Position numbers and translations under genes: made by a program. From positions 1 to 22,909 of the forward strand of contig DASZYT010000008.1 of NCBI GenBank assembly GCA_035545275.1: a stretch of DNA of 22,909 bases, written 5' to 3'. This DNA comes from DASZYT01 sp035545275. Lineage in GTDB: Bacteria; Patescibacteriota; Saccharimonadia; Saccharimonadales; UBA4665. Positions 12,412 through 18,996 of the stretch are shown here, piece by piece (position 1 is the stretch's first letter; every line of letters starts with the position of its first letter). The notes below the pieces were generated by a model. That model saw only the letters and a program-made list of their open reading frames with translations, had not been told where the DNA came from and ran no database searches.

Positions 12412-12539
12412 GTACCCAAACCGGGAATCCCTGAGCTGTTGGAGCTAGGGGAAAAGAGCAGAGCCGGTTCGCTGTCAGCGAATCCGAATTTATTTCGGAA
12501 GGCTCGTTGAGAAAAACCGTAGGTTTGTCTCAACTTCGC
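12412..12539 (+). ncRNA. Structured RNA leader upstream of tRNA-Gly
   Basis: Predicted helices in order: CCCT.AGCT/AGCT.AGGG (about 12429-12450); a single-stranded block GGGAAAAGAGCAG (12449-12461); outer stem GAGCC/GGCTC (12461-12465 / 12501-12505) enclosing hairpins TTCGCT/AGCGAA (12468-12482) and TCCGAA/TTCGGA (12483-12499); and a final hairpin GTTGAGA/TCTCAAC plus AAACC/GGTTT around an A-G mismatch and 3-nt loop (12506-12534). It ends 5 nt before the tRNA. A related element with the same block, final hairpin and position lies upstream of the tRNA-Phe region (17156-17267). It has no T-box signature. Function unknown; a processing, regulatory or stand-alone RNA are all possible. Confidence 0.75.
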
Positions 12540-12616
12540 GCGGGTGTAGCTCAGTTGTTTAGAGCGCGTCCTTGCCAAGGACGAGGCCACGGGTTAGAGT
12601 CCCGTCACCCGCACCA
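12540..12616 (+). tRNA. tRNA-Gly(GCC), CCA encoded
   Basis: Complete cloverleaf: acceptor GCGGGTG/CACCCGC, D arm GCTC/GAGC, anticodon stem CGTCC/GGACG with loop TTGCCAA (anticodon GCC), 5-nt variable loop, T stem ACGGG/CCCGT, discriminator A and encoded CCA (12614-12616). Odd: position 19 in the D-loop is T (12558) instead of G, and position 56 in the T-loop is A (12596) instead of C. The tertiary G19-C56 pair is therefore swapped to U19-A56, still able to pair. Confidence 0.96.
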
Positions 12617-12624
12617 TTGAAATA

Positions 12625-12648
12625 GCCAGCTGTCAAGCTGGCATTTTT
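12625..12648 (+). terminator. Intrinsic terminator of tRNA-Gly
   Basis: GCCAGCT (12625-12631) pairs with AGCTGGC (12636-12642) around loop GTCA, followed by ATTTTTAT. It begins 9 nt after the CCA. Confidence 0.88.
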
Positions 12649-12721
12649 ATTGAGAGTAACTTTACAGACATAAATATATTAGGGGTAAATAATATTACTT
12701 AGTTAATAAGTGGGGTAATTT

Positions 12722-15427
12722 ATGGCTGACGGCATATGCGATATAGATAACCAAAGACCAGCCACTCACACAGTGAGGGTTAGCCGCAATGGCAGTGAAA
12801 CTACCCTGGAACTTTGTTCTGCCCATTACAATCAGCTGCGTTCTCAGCAAGCACACACCTCTCCTTTCGAAGCCTTATTTTCAGGCGGTGGCTTTAATGA
12901 TTTTTTTAATGATGATTTTCCCAGTTTTGCATCCCAACTCGGCACTCCTCTTCCTCGTGAACGGGAAGCTATCAACATAGAAGAATATATATCCGAAAAC
13001 ACCAAAGAGATTATTCAGCAAGCGGCTGAAACAGCCGTAAAGTTCGGCCGTCGTGAAGTTGACACTGAGCATCTTCTTTACGCTCTAGCAGATAGCGATG
13101 TAGTGCAGGAAATTTTTAAACAATTCAAGCTGAAAAGTGAGGATATAAAGGGCTACATTGAAGCAAACGCTCCCAAAGGCGACCAAAAGGCAACAGATGA
13201 AAAAAATCTTGAAGTAACAGTCTCGCCACGCGTGAAACAGGTTTTGGAGCAGGCTTTTACTAGTTCACGTCAACTAGGACATAGCTATATTGGCCCAGAA
13301 CATTTATTACTAGGTTTACTGCAAGAAGACGAGGGAATGGCTGGTGATATATTACGCAAATATGGTTTGACACCAGAGAGTTTACGTCAAAAGATAGTAA
13401 AAGTTGTCGGCCAAGGTGCGGAAGAGGGACGAGTGGAAAGCCAGACAACCACTCCACAGCTTGACAAGTATTCTCGTGACTTATCGGCGTTGGCCAAGCA
13501 AGGCAAACTCGACCCAGTTATCGGTCGGTCCAAAGAAATAGAAACTACAATTGAGATACTATCTAGACGCACTAAGAACAACCCCGTCTTGATTGGCGAG
13601 CCAGGTGTAGGCAAAACGGCTATCGTAGAAGGGCTGGCACAACGGATTTACAGCGGTCGAGTGCCACAGGTTTTGCAGGACAAACGGGTAGTTGAGGTTA
13701 ATTTGAATGCTATGGTTGCTGGCAGCAAGTATCGGGGCGAGTTTGAGGAGCGGATTAAAGCCGTGTTGGACGAAATTATCGCCCATCAAGATGAACTGAT
13801 TATCTTTATAGACGAACTTCACACAGTGGTTGGTGCCGGGCAAGGCGGTGGCGAAGGCGGCCTCGATGTTAGTAACGTGATTAAACCAAGTTTAGCTCGC
13901 GGGGAGCTTCATTTAATTGGAGCTACGACCTTGAATGAATATCAAAAATACATTGAAAAAGACGCAGCTTTGGAACGCCGCTTTCAACCTGTGTTAATAC
14001 CCGAACCGACAGTTGAACAAACCATTGAGATACTGCGTGGTCTGCGTGATAAATACGAAGCTCATCACAAGGTTAAAATTACTGATGAGGCAATTGTTGC
14101 CGCTGCTGAACTGTCTGACCGCTACATCGCTAACCGCTTTTTACCCGATAAAGCCATAGATTTAATTGACCAAGCGGCTTCACGGGTGCGTATTGGTGTA
14201 GATACGCTCGACCAGGAGCTGGCCGAACTGGATGATGATATCAGGCGATTAAAAAGAGAACGTGATTATGCCGTTAACCACAAACAAATGGATAAAGCTA
14301 AGGAACTCGAAAAACGAATTAAAAAATTTGAAGATAAAAAGGACACATCAACTGGCCGCTGGCAAACTAAACGTGGCGTGACTTCTAAATCTGTGTTAGT
14401 CGAGCACGTTGCTCAAGTGGTCTCATCCATTACGGGAATACCAGTGACCGAGCTAACTCAAGAGGAAAAAGAAAAATTACTAAAGTTAGAGCAACGATTA
14501 CACGAACGAGTTATTGGTCAAAATGAAGCTGTAGAAGCAGTAGCGGATGCTGTGCGTATGTCACGAGCAGGTCTGACAGAAGGCAGCAAGCCAATAGCTA
14601 CCCTGATGTTCCTAGGGCCTACTGGCGTTGGAAAAACAGAACTGGCTAAAGCTTTGGCCTATACAGTCTTTGGTGATGAAGACGCAATGATTAGGATTGA
14701 TATGAGCGAATATATGGAAAGGCATAGCGTCGCTCGTTTAATTGGTGCTCCGCCTGGCTATGTGGGCTACGAAGAAGGCGGTCAGTTAACCGAACGTGTC
14801 CGACGTAAACCATATAGCGTTTTACTATTGGATGAAATTGAAAAAGCTCATCCCGATGTTCATAACATTCTACTACAGGTCTTTGATGATGGTCGGCTAA
14901 CAGACGGTAAAGGTCGGGTTATAGACTTTACCAATACTATAATCATAGCGACCTCAAATGTAGGAGCAGACATAATCTACGAAAACTTAGCTCTTAAAAA
15001 GACTGAACGAAAGTCATATAGCGAACTAAAAGACGAACTAATGGAAGTCTTGCGGCAACGTTTCCGACCTGAATTTTTAAATCGCATTGATGAGGTGATT
15101 ATCTTTGAGGCACTAGATAAAGAACAAATTGAACAGATAGTAAGTTTGCAGCTGGAAAAGGTAAAGCGGACGGCCCGAGGCCAAGGCATTAAGGTTACCT
15201 TTGATAGTTCAGCGGTTAAACATTTAGCTAAAATAGGTTATTTACCTGAGTATGGAGCCCGTGAACTACGCCGCCAAATTAAGAGTGAGATAGAAAATCG
15301 TCTGGCAAAAGAAATTCTCAAAGGCACGATTAGTGAAGGTAGCATAGTTACCGTTACATACGACCTTAATAAAGGCATCCAAATTATCCCGATTAAACTT
15401 AAAACCAGCAAGAAAAGCCAAAAATAA
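12722..15427 (+). CDS. Clp/Hsp100 AAA+ ATPase, ClpC/ClpE-like, without visible ClpP-binding loop
   Basis: 901-aa hexameric protein unfoldase. Order: an N-terminal segment (about 1-45) resembling a decayed ClpE-type zinc finger (Cys6 and CSAH near 32-35 only), a Gly/Phe/Asp-rich linker, double Clp N-repeat (about 95-230), AAA1 with GEPGVGKT (292-299) and FIDELHT, a short coiled UVR-like middle domain (about 500-545), AAA2 with GPTGVGKT (632-639), LLDEIEKAH and arginine-finger region FRPEFLNRID, and a D2-small domain. In AAA2 the ClpP-contacting [LIV]-G-[FL] loop expected before FRPEFLNRID is not seen (IIYENLALKKTERKSY instead), so it may work as a disaggregase without ClpP. Clearly more AT-rich, with many TTA/GAA/AAA codons; possibly acquired. 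A GGGG run lies 6 nt before the ATG. Confidence 0.9.
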   Translation: MADGICDIDNQRPATHTVRVSRNGSETTLELCSAHYNQLRSQQAHTSPFEALFSGGGFNDFFNDDFPSFASQLGTPLPREREAINIEEYISENTKEIIQQAAETAVKFGRREVDTEHLLYALADSDVVQEIFKQFKLKSEDIKGYIEANAPKGDQKATDEKNLEVTVSPRVKQVLEQAFTSSRQLGHSYIGPEHLLLGLLQEDEGMAGDILRKYGLTPESLRQKIVKVVGQGAEEGRVESQTTTPQLDKYSRDLSALAKQGKLDPVIGRSKEIETTIEILSRRTKNNPVLIGEPGVGKTAIVEGLAQRIYSGRVPQVLQDKRVVEVNLNAMVAGSKYRGEFEERIKAVLDEIIAHQDELIIFIDELHTVVGAGQGGGEGGLDVSNVIKPSLARGELHLIGATTLNEYQKYIEKDAALERRFQPVLIPEPTVEQTIEILRGLRDKYEAHHKVKITDEAIVAAAELSDRYIANRFLPDKAIDLIDQAASRVRIGVDTLDQELAELDDDIRRLKRERDYAVNHKQMDKAKELEKRIKKFEDKKDTSTGRWQTKRGVTSKSVLVEHVAQVVSSITGIPVTELTQEEKEKLLKLEQRLHERVIGQNEAVEAVADAVRMSRAGLTEGSKPIATLMFLGPTGVGKTELAKALAYTVFGDEDAMIRIDMSEYMERHSVARLIGAPPGYVGYEEGGQLTERVRRKPYSVLLLDEIEKAHPDVHNILLQVFDDGRLTDGKGRVIDFTNTIIIATSNVGADIIYENLALKKTERKSYSELKDELMEVLRQRFRPEFLNRIDEVIIFEALDKEQIEQIVSLQLEKVKRTARGQGIKVTFDSSAVKHLAKIGYLPEYGARELRRQIKSEIENRLAKEILKGTISEGSIVTVTYDLNKGIQIIPIKLKTSKKSQK

Positions 15428-15491
15428 TATTGCTACACTATCTAAATTCTATCGGGTGACAATCTAAATACTTCAACTAGATGTTTTAGTT

Positions 15492-15497
15492 TATAAT
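15492..15497 (+). promoter_or_regulatory. Candidate -10 box of the intergenic sRNA
   Basis: Perfect TATAAT at 15492-15497, with no good -35 at 16-18 bp (TTCAAC at 15472-15477 is 14 bp away). Predicted +1 is near 15504, at the base of the first hairpin. Confidence 0.4.
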
Positions 15498-15502
15498 CAT
15501 TC

Positions 15503-15589
15503 ACAGCAGTGACTGCTGATGTTTGAAATGCGTCAACTATCCTGCACCAATTTGACGACAAAGCAACTCCCTAAAAATGGGAATTTTTT
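15503..15589 (+). ncRNA. Candidate ~85-nt intergenic small RNA
   Basis: Downstream of TATAAT, three hairpins follow in 85 nt: CAGCAG/CTGCTG with a 3-nt loop (15504-15518), CGTCAA/TTGACG with a 15-nt loop (15531-15557), and TCCC/GGGA (15568-15582) followed by six T (15584-15589). The last can serve as terminator for this RNA, or for the Clp gene that ends at 15427. No ORF. No family recognised. The gap 15428-15491 holds nothing else I can support. Confidence 0.4.
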
Positions 15590-15617
15590 ATATTCACATA
15601 CTGGCGACTCAGAAGGC

Positions 15618-16424
15618 TCAATTGTTTGCCGGAAGTGGAGTTACGACCATGTCTGCCACCTCCTCTGGGCCAAATATTCTATCCATTACTGGTTTGTATG
15701 GCCGGGAGCCGGGCGGCGCTTCGGCTAAATAAGACTTAACGACCTCTTCGTGCGCACGCTGAAATCCGCCAGGAATTAGACACGACCACACGCTAGGCAA
15801 TCGACTACCATCGCTACGCACGGCTGCACACAAGCTGGCAGACTTAAGTGAATTACCGCCATGGTCAACGACGATATCTTTGATGGCTTGGTCTTCACCG
15901 TACCAAAGCTTATCAAGATCGAGCAGTGCAGCAACCAGATCGGCACGGTGGGGGTCTATGAGCATGTTGCGGCCACAATAGGGCCCAAGGTCTTTTTCGA
16001 GACGTTGCTGGTGGTAGAGATAAAACAAGCGTGCCGTGCCCACAAGTGCGCGTAGACCGATGCCACGGTATACGGTAGGGCCAATAACTACGGCCGGTCG
16101 CGTAACGTCTACATTACTGCGCTCCCGCAGCATGGTACCTAGCCAGTGCTGAGGAAACATCACTTGTGAATCGGCATCGAGAGTTACAAACGGCTCCACA
16201 CTTCTTTGGCCCAGGTGGCGAATGCCGGTTTGGATAGCTTGCATCTTGCCTTCTTCAGGACAATTGAGCACCGTGGCACCAAAATTTTCGGCGATTGCGG
16301 CCGTGTCATCTGTGCAGCCATTAGGTATAACGATGGGTTCTACACCATCGCGCGGCAGCGATGTGAGCGTGCCACGCAGCCACTGGGCTTCGTTGCGGGC
16401 GGCGATTAAAACTGGTAGGGGCAT
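15618..16424 (-). CDS. Family 2 glycosyltransferase
   Basis: 268-aa predicted GT-A glycosyltransferase. N-terminal LPVLIAARNEAQWLRGTLTSL, the nucleotide-binding IVIPNGCTDDT (about 31-41), and the DxD motif FVTLDADSQVMFP (Asp83-Asp85). Later YGEDQAIKDIV (about 173-183) fits the catalytic ED region. No membrane helix, so it should be cytoplasmic or peripheral. It is unrelated in detail to the glycosyltransferase at 4099-4842 apart from the fold. Start ATG 16424 lacks a good Shine-Dalgarno; TATAAA lies about 13 nt upstream on its strand. It stands alone, convergent with the candidate sRNA. Acceptor unknown. Confidence 0.83.
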   Translation of the reverse strand: MPLPVLIAARNEAQWLRGTLTSLPRDGVEPIVIPNGCTDDTAAIAENFGATVLNCPEEGKMQAIQTGIRHLGQRSVEPFVTLDADSQVMFPQHWLGTMLRERSNVDVTRPAVVIGPTVYRGIGLRALVGTARLFYLYHQQRLEKDLGPYCGRNMLIDPHRADLVAALLDLDKLWYGEDQAIKDIVVDHGGNSLKSASLCAAVRSDGSRLPSVWSCLIPGGFQRAHEEVVKSYLAEAPPGSRPYKPVMDRIFGPEEVADMVVTPLPANN

Positions 16425-16566
16425 GGGTGCTCTAATCTTTATAGTTGACTGATTTCACAATTATATACCTCCGCTGACATAGTTACACAAGACGACTAAG
16501 CGGCATATTTTACTGCGAAACGCAGCGCTTTGGCCATAATGGGGCATGCATAAGGAGGAAAATGGT

Positions 16567-16773
16567 ATGTTGAGCATCATTTTGTTGCTAATTATCATCT
16601 TTATTGCGGCTGGCATCATAGGCTTTGTGGTGCACGGGCTGTTTTGGTTGTTTATACTTGCTGCCGTCCTGTTTGCACTCACCATAGTGTTTGGCCTGAT
16701 GACCGCCGGTAGTCGGCGCGAGCGGCGGCGTGCCAGCCATGTAGTACCTCCGCCCGACGACACAAAAGAGTAA
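16567..16773 (+). CDS. Small two-helix membrane protein, 68 aa
   Basis: Starts MLSIILLLIIIFIAAGI, with two closely spaced hydrophobic helices (about 2-22 and 25-47) and a basic tail (SRRERRRASH) ending PPDDTKE. It resembles the short hydrophobic YtxH/DUF5670-like stress membrane proteins of bacteria, but I assign no family. Start ATG 16567 chosen because AAGGAGG (16552-16558) is 8 nt upstream; the in-frame ATG at 16546 would put this ribosome binding site inside the coding region. Its stop is followed at once by a 12-bp piece matching the tRNA-Phe T-arm (16778-16789). Confidence 0.7.
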   Translation: MLSIILLLIIIFIAAGIIGFVVHGLFWLFILAAVLFALTIVFGLMTAGSRRERRRASHVVPPPDDTKE

Positions 16774-16915
16774 GAACCCTCCCAGACTCAGGCGCGTGGG
16801 GCTCATCCCAGGGCCTGCCCTGCGGGCATAATAGCTGCAGCCGTGCTCATAGCAAGCTCCTGTGCGCGGCTTTGCTATGCGAACTTCCAGTTCGAGTCCC
16901 GAGCAGCGCTCGGCC
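16774..16915. other. Hairpin-rich spacer with tRNA-Phe fragments
   Basis: No gene. CCTCCCAGACTC (16778-16789) is identical to part of tRNA-Phe (16963-16974). CCAGTTCGAGTC (16887-16898, plus strand) repeats the tRNA-Phe T-arm in inverted orientation (16970-16981). Hairpins: CAGGGC/GCCCTG near 16808-16821, CATAGCAA/TTGCTATG with a long loop (about 16848-16879), and CCGAGC/GCTCGG near 16899-16913. The T-arm-like part does not form a T-stem, so it is not a tRNA. Confidence 0.6.
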
Positions 16916-16955
16916 AAAACAAAAGCCCCAACCATACGGCTGAGGCATTTGTTTT
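16916..16955. terminator. Bidirectional terminator after tRNA-Phe
   Basis: AAAACAAA...GCC with GGC...TTTGTTTT: nearly the whole 40 bp forms one stem of about 17 pairs with one mismatch and a tiny TA-containing loop. The T-rich outer arms serve both directions. Its right arm touches the CCA end of tRNA-Phe. Confidence 0.8.
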
Positions 16956-17030
16956 GGTGGCTCCTCCCAGACTCGAACTGGGGACACAAGGCTCTTCAGG
17001 CCTCTGCTCTACCAACTGAGCTAAAGAGCC
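16955..17030 (-). tRNA. tRNA-Phe(GAA), CCA encoded
   Basis: Complete cloverleaf on the minus strand: acceptor GGCTCTT/AGGAGCC (one G-U), D arm GCTC/GAGC with G18-G19, anticodon stem GAGGC/GCCTT with loop CTGAAGA (anticodon GAA), T-loop TTCGAGT with normal C56, discriminator A, CCA at 16957-16955. Its first 36 nt (16995-17030) are repeated exactly 125 bp upstream. Confidence 0.96.
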
Positions 17031-17119
17031 ACGATAAGTGGGGAAACAAGAAGATGTATTGTCAAAGAGCCTTGCGTCCTGGGGACCATTCATGATTCGT
17101 TCGGCTTCGCCAAAACGCT

Positions 17120-17155
17120 TTCAGGCCTCTGCTCTACCAACTGAGCTAAAGAGCC
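17120..17155 (-). pseudogene. tRNA-Phe 5'-half copy (pseudo-tRNA)
   Basis: 36 nt identical to the 5' half of tRNA-Phe, from acceptor strand to anticodon GAA, then unrelated sequence. No 3' half follows, so it cannot fold as a tRNA. It sits directly behind the structured leader (6-nt gap) and upstream of the intact gene on the same strand, so it should be co-transcribed. Between it and the intact tRNA (17031-17119) are only short scraps, such as AAAGAGCC near 17075. Confidence 0.85.
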
Positions 17156-17267
17156 TCGCAAATGAGACAAACCTAACGGTTTTTCTCATCGCTCGGTCCG
17201 CAAAGCCGAGTTTGCTTAAGGCAAACCAAGCCTCGCTGCTCTTTTCCCTAATTACAGGAATAAGACA
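17156..17267 (-). ncRNA. Structured RNA leader upstream of the tRNA-Phe region
   Basis: Minus-strand counterpart of the tRNA-Gly leader. It has the same block GGGAAAAGAGCAG (17248-17236), an outer stem GCTTGG/CCGAGC (17231-17226 / 17196-17191), inner hairpin TTTGC/GCAAA, a weaker second hairpin (17209-17197), and the final hairpin ATGAGA/TCTCAT plus AAACC/GGTTT around a mismatch (17189-17162). Compared with the Gly copy, one pair of the final stem is exchanged on both sides (U-A to A-U), which supports a real RNA helix. It ends 6 nt before the tRNA-Phe half. Confidence 0.72.
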
Positions 17268-17273
17268 GAGGTT

Positions 17274-17302
17274 ATTTTACAGGGGAAACAGGTTTTTATC
17301 AA
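17274..17302 (-). promoter_or_regulatory. Promoter of the leader/tRNA-Phe unit
   Basis: TTGATA (17302-17297), 17 bp, TAAAAT (17279-17274) on the minus strand. Predicted +1 is near 17267. The -35 overlaps the stop codon of the VIT/CCC1 gene. Layout and leader length match the tRNA-Gly promoter. Confidence 0.7.
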
Positions 17303-18015
17303 CTGACGGCAGTGCCGAAAAGGTGGCCGATGCCGTAGGTGACAACCATGGCGAGCGCACCGCCCACCACGACCCGTACCATGGCGTGGCGACGTGAGGC
17401 GCCACCTGCGGTGGCGCTGGCATAGCCGGTGAGCAGCAAGGCAACCAGCACCGCACCGAACGTGACGGGGAAACGCAGGTGCACCGCGGCCAGCAAAATG
17501 CTTACCAGGGGGATAAGAGCACCAACGGTAAAGGATACCAGCGAGGCTATGGCTGCCTGCCACGGGTTGGTCAGCTCCTCTTCATTGATGTTGAGTTCGA
17601 CATCCAGATGTGCTGCCAAGGCGTCATGCGCAGTCAACTCTTTGGCAACTTGGTGGGCAGTTTTGGGCGAGACGCCTTTGCCTTCGTATATTTTGGCCAG
17701 TTCGTCGACTTCGTGCTCGGGCTTGGTCTCGAGCTCCCACTTTTCGTGGCTGATAAAGGCCCGCTCGGTGTCACGCTGAGTGCTTACCGACACATATTCG
17801 CCCACACCCATACTGAGCGCTCCGGCCACCAAGCCGGCGAGCCCGGCCGTAAAAATGGTGCCGCGCGCATCGGTGGCGCCAGCCACACCCAGCACGATGC
17901 TCGCCACCGACACAATGCCATCGTTGGCACCAAGCACCGCCGCGCGCAACCGGTTGAGGTTGTTGCTGCCGCTATTAGTATGAATGTCGTTGTCGCTATG
18001 ATTGCCCCTAGCCAC
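17299..18015 (-). CDS. VIT1/CCC1-family membrane protein (iron/manganese transporter-like)
   Basis: 238 aa, VIT1/CCC1 family of divalent-metal (iron, manganese) carriers. The family hallmark is seen at the N-terminus: NRLRAAVLGANDGIVSVASIVLGVAGA (about 21-47). It is followed by a second membrane helix (about 54-78, GLVAGALSMGVGEYVSVSTQRD), a charged soluble loop (about 79-147, acidic/His-rich, EKWELETKPEHEVDEL, where the eukaryotic members bind metal), and three more helices (about 152-236). Start is GTG 18015 with GGAGAG upstream, overlapping the slipin stop by one base (TAGTG), so the two are translationally coupled. Substrate metal is inferred from the family. Confidence 0.88.
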   Translation of the reverse strand: MARGNHSDNDIHTNSGSNNLNRLRAAVLGANDGIVSVASIVLGVAGATDARGTIFTAGLAGLVAGALSMGVGEYVSVSTQRDTERAFISHEKWELETKPEHEVDELAKIYEGKGVSPKTAHQVAKELTAHDALAAHLDVELNINEEELTNPWQAAIASLVSFTVGALIPLVSILLAAVHLRFPVTFGAVLVALLLTGYASATAGGASRRHAMVRVVVGGALAMVVTYGIGHLFGTAVS

Positions 18016-18776
18016 TAGCTCTCCTTTGCCATGAATTTTTTGATGCTGTCGACGGTGTCGAGAAAGGCGCTCGGGAATACGATGGTACTATTCTTTTCCT
18101 GCGCGATGTCGGTGAGCACCTGCAAATTGCGTAGCTGCAGGGCGATGGGGTGTGCGCCGATCACATCGGCAGCCTCGGCTAGTTTTGCAGCCGACAGGGC
18201 TTCACCCTCGGCAGCGATGACCTTGGCACGCTTTTCGCGCTCGGCCTCAGCCTGCTTGGCCATGGCGCGCTGCATGCTGTCAGGCAGCACGATGTCTTTG
18301 ACCTCAACCGTGCTCACCAGCACGCCCCATTTTTCGGTGGCTTTCTCAAGAATCTCTTTGATTTTCTCGTTGATGGCCGCGGTGTTGCTGAGCACGTCGT
18401 CGAGCTGGCTCTGACCTACGATGTTGCGCACCGTGGTCTGGGCGATCTGGTAGGTGGCCGACACGACGTTTTGGATTTCTACCACTGCTTTGATGGGATC
18501 GGTTATCTGGTAATAGGCAACCGCGGAAACGTCTATGGACACATTGTCGCGCGTAATAATCTTTTGGCTATCAACAGGCAGCGTCACAATTTGCATGCTG
18601 ACTTTACGCATTTGGTCGATGATAGGGATGATGACACGCAAACCCGGCTGCTTGACTTCGCCCCGCACGCGGCCCAGCCGCAGCACTACGCCACGCTCGT
18701 ATTGGTTGATGATGCGTATGCCGCCAAAAATAATAATTAGTACAATGACACCCAGGATAACCAGACCTGCAACCAT
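18015..18776 (-). CDS. Slipin / SPFH-domain (stomatin-like) membrane protein
   Basis: 253 aa. One N-terminal membrane helix (about 3-22) is followed by the SPFH/band-7 domain (about 25-190; NQYERGVVLRLGRV, PGLRVIIPIID, SIDVSAVAYYQI, LDDVLSN, VEVKDIVLP), then a charged coiled-coil (about 188-215, MAKQAEAEREKRAKVIAAEGEA), as in bacterial slipins. These oligomerise into membrane microdomains and often pair with NfeD, but no NfeD gene is present. Instead the VIT/CCC1 gene follows and overlaps by one base. GAGGGAA precedes ATG 18776. Promoter candidate is TTGCAC-18-TACAAT. Function in the cell unknown; membrane quality control is inference. Confidence 0.9.
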   Translation of the reverse strand: MVAGLVILGVIVLIIIFGGIRIINQYERGVVLRLGRVRGEVKQPGLRVIIPIIDQMRKVSMQIVTLPVDSQKIITRDNVSIDVSAVAYYQITDPIKAVVEIQNVVSATYQIAQTTVRNIVGQSQLDDVLSNTAAINEKIKEILEKATEKWGVLVSTVEVKDIVLPDSMQRAMAKQAEAEREKRAKVIAAEGEALSAAKLAEAADVIGAHPIALQLRNLQVLTDIAQEKNSTIVFPSAFLDTVDSIKKFMAKES

Positions 18777-18803
18777 AGTTCCCTCGCTTTCTTAAGTACC
18801 ACT

Positions 18804-18833
18804 ATTGTAGAGCGAAGCGACAACCTTGTGCAA
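18804..18833 (-). promoter_or_regulatory. Promoter of the slipin-VIT operon
   Basis: TTGCAC (18833-18828), 18 bp, TACAAT (18809-18804) on the minus strand. It is divergent from the tRNA-Ala promoter that begins 15 bp further right. Confidence 0.55.
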
Positions 18834-18847
18834 TACGATAAGGTACA

Positions 18848-18876
18848 TTGAATTACGACCCCTACTCTGTTATACT
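18848..18876 (+). promoter_or_regulatory. Promoter of tRNA-Ala
   Basis: TTGAAT (18848-18853), 17 bp, TATACT (18871-18876). Predicted +1 is near 18883, only about 5 nt before the tRNA: no structured leader here, unlike tRNA-Gly and tRNA-Phe. Confidence 0.7.
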
Positions 18877-18887
18877 CGCACAAGTTT

Positions 18888-18964
18888 GGGGACGTAGCTC
18901 AGCTGATTAGAGCGCCTGCATGGCATGCAGGAGGTCGTGGGTTTGAGTCCCATCGTCTCCACCA
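18888..18964 (+). tRNA. tRNA-Ala(GGC), CCA encoded
   Basis: Complete cloverleaf: acceptor GGGGACG/CGTCTCC with the alanine identity pair G3-U70, D arm GCTC/GAGC, anticodon stem CCTGC/GCAGG with loop ATGGCAT (anticodon GGC), T stem GTGGG/CCCAT, encoded CCA (18962-18964). Odd: position 19 is A (18906) and position 56 is T (18944), an A19-U56 replacement of G19-C56, again complementary. Confidence 0.95.
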
Positions 18965-18971
18965 CAAAAAA

Positions 18972-18994
18972 CATCCCTTCGCGGATGCTTTTTT
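18972..18994. terminator. Bidirectional terminator between tRNA-Ala and corA
   Basis: CATCC (18972-18976) pairs with GGATG (18983-18987) around a 6-nt loop, with TTTTTT at 18989-18994 on plus and a matching A-run on the left for the minus strand. Serves tRNA-Ala and the convergent corA gene. Confidence 0.88.
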
Positions 18995-18996
18995 AT

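Noticed and set aside
12412..12539. T-box riboswitch in front of tRNA-Gly
   Set aside because: No T-box consensus, no specifier loop or antiterminator, and the downstream gene is a tRNA rather than a synthetase or amino-acid gene.
16830..16915. Possible plus-strand tRNA ending in GGCCA with a GTTCGAGTCC T-loop
   Set aside because: The bases around the T-loop cannot form a T-stem and no acceptor or anticodon arm fits. It is better explained as a scrap of tRNA-Phe.
16995..17155. Group I intron interrupting tRNA-Phe at the anticodon
   Set aside because: The downstream tRNA-Phe is complete and the 125-bp interval is too short and has no intron core; a partial duplication explains it.
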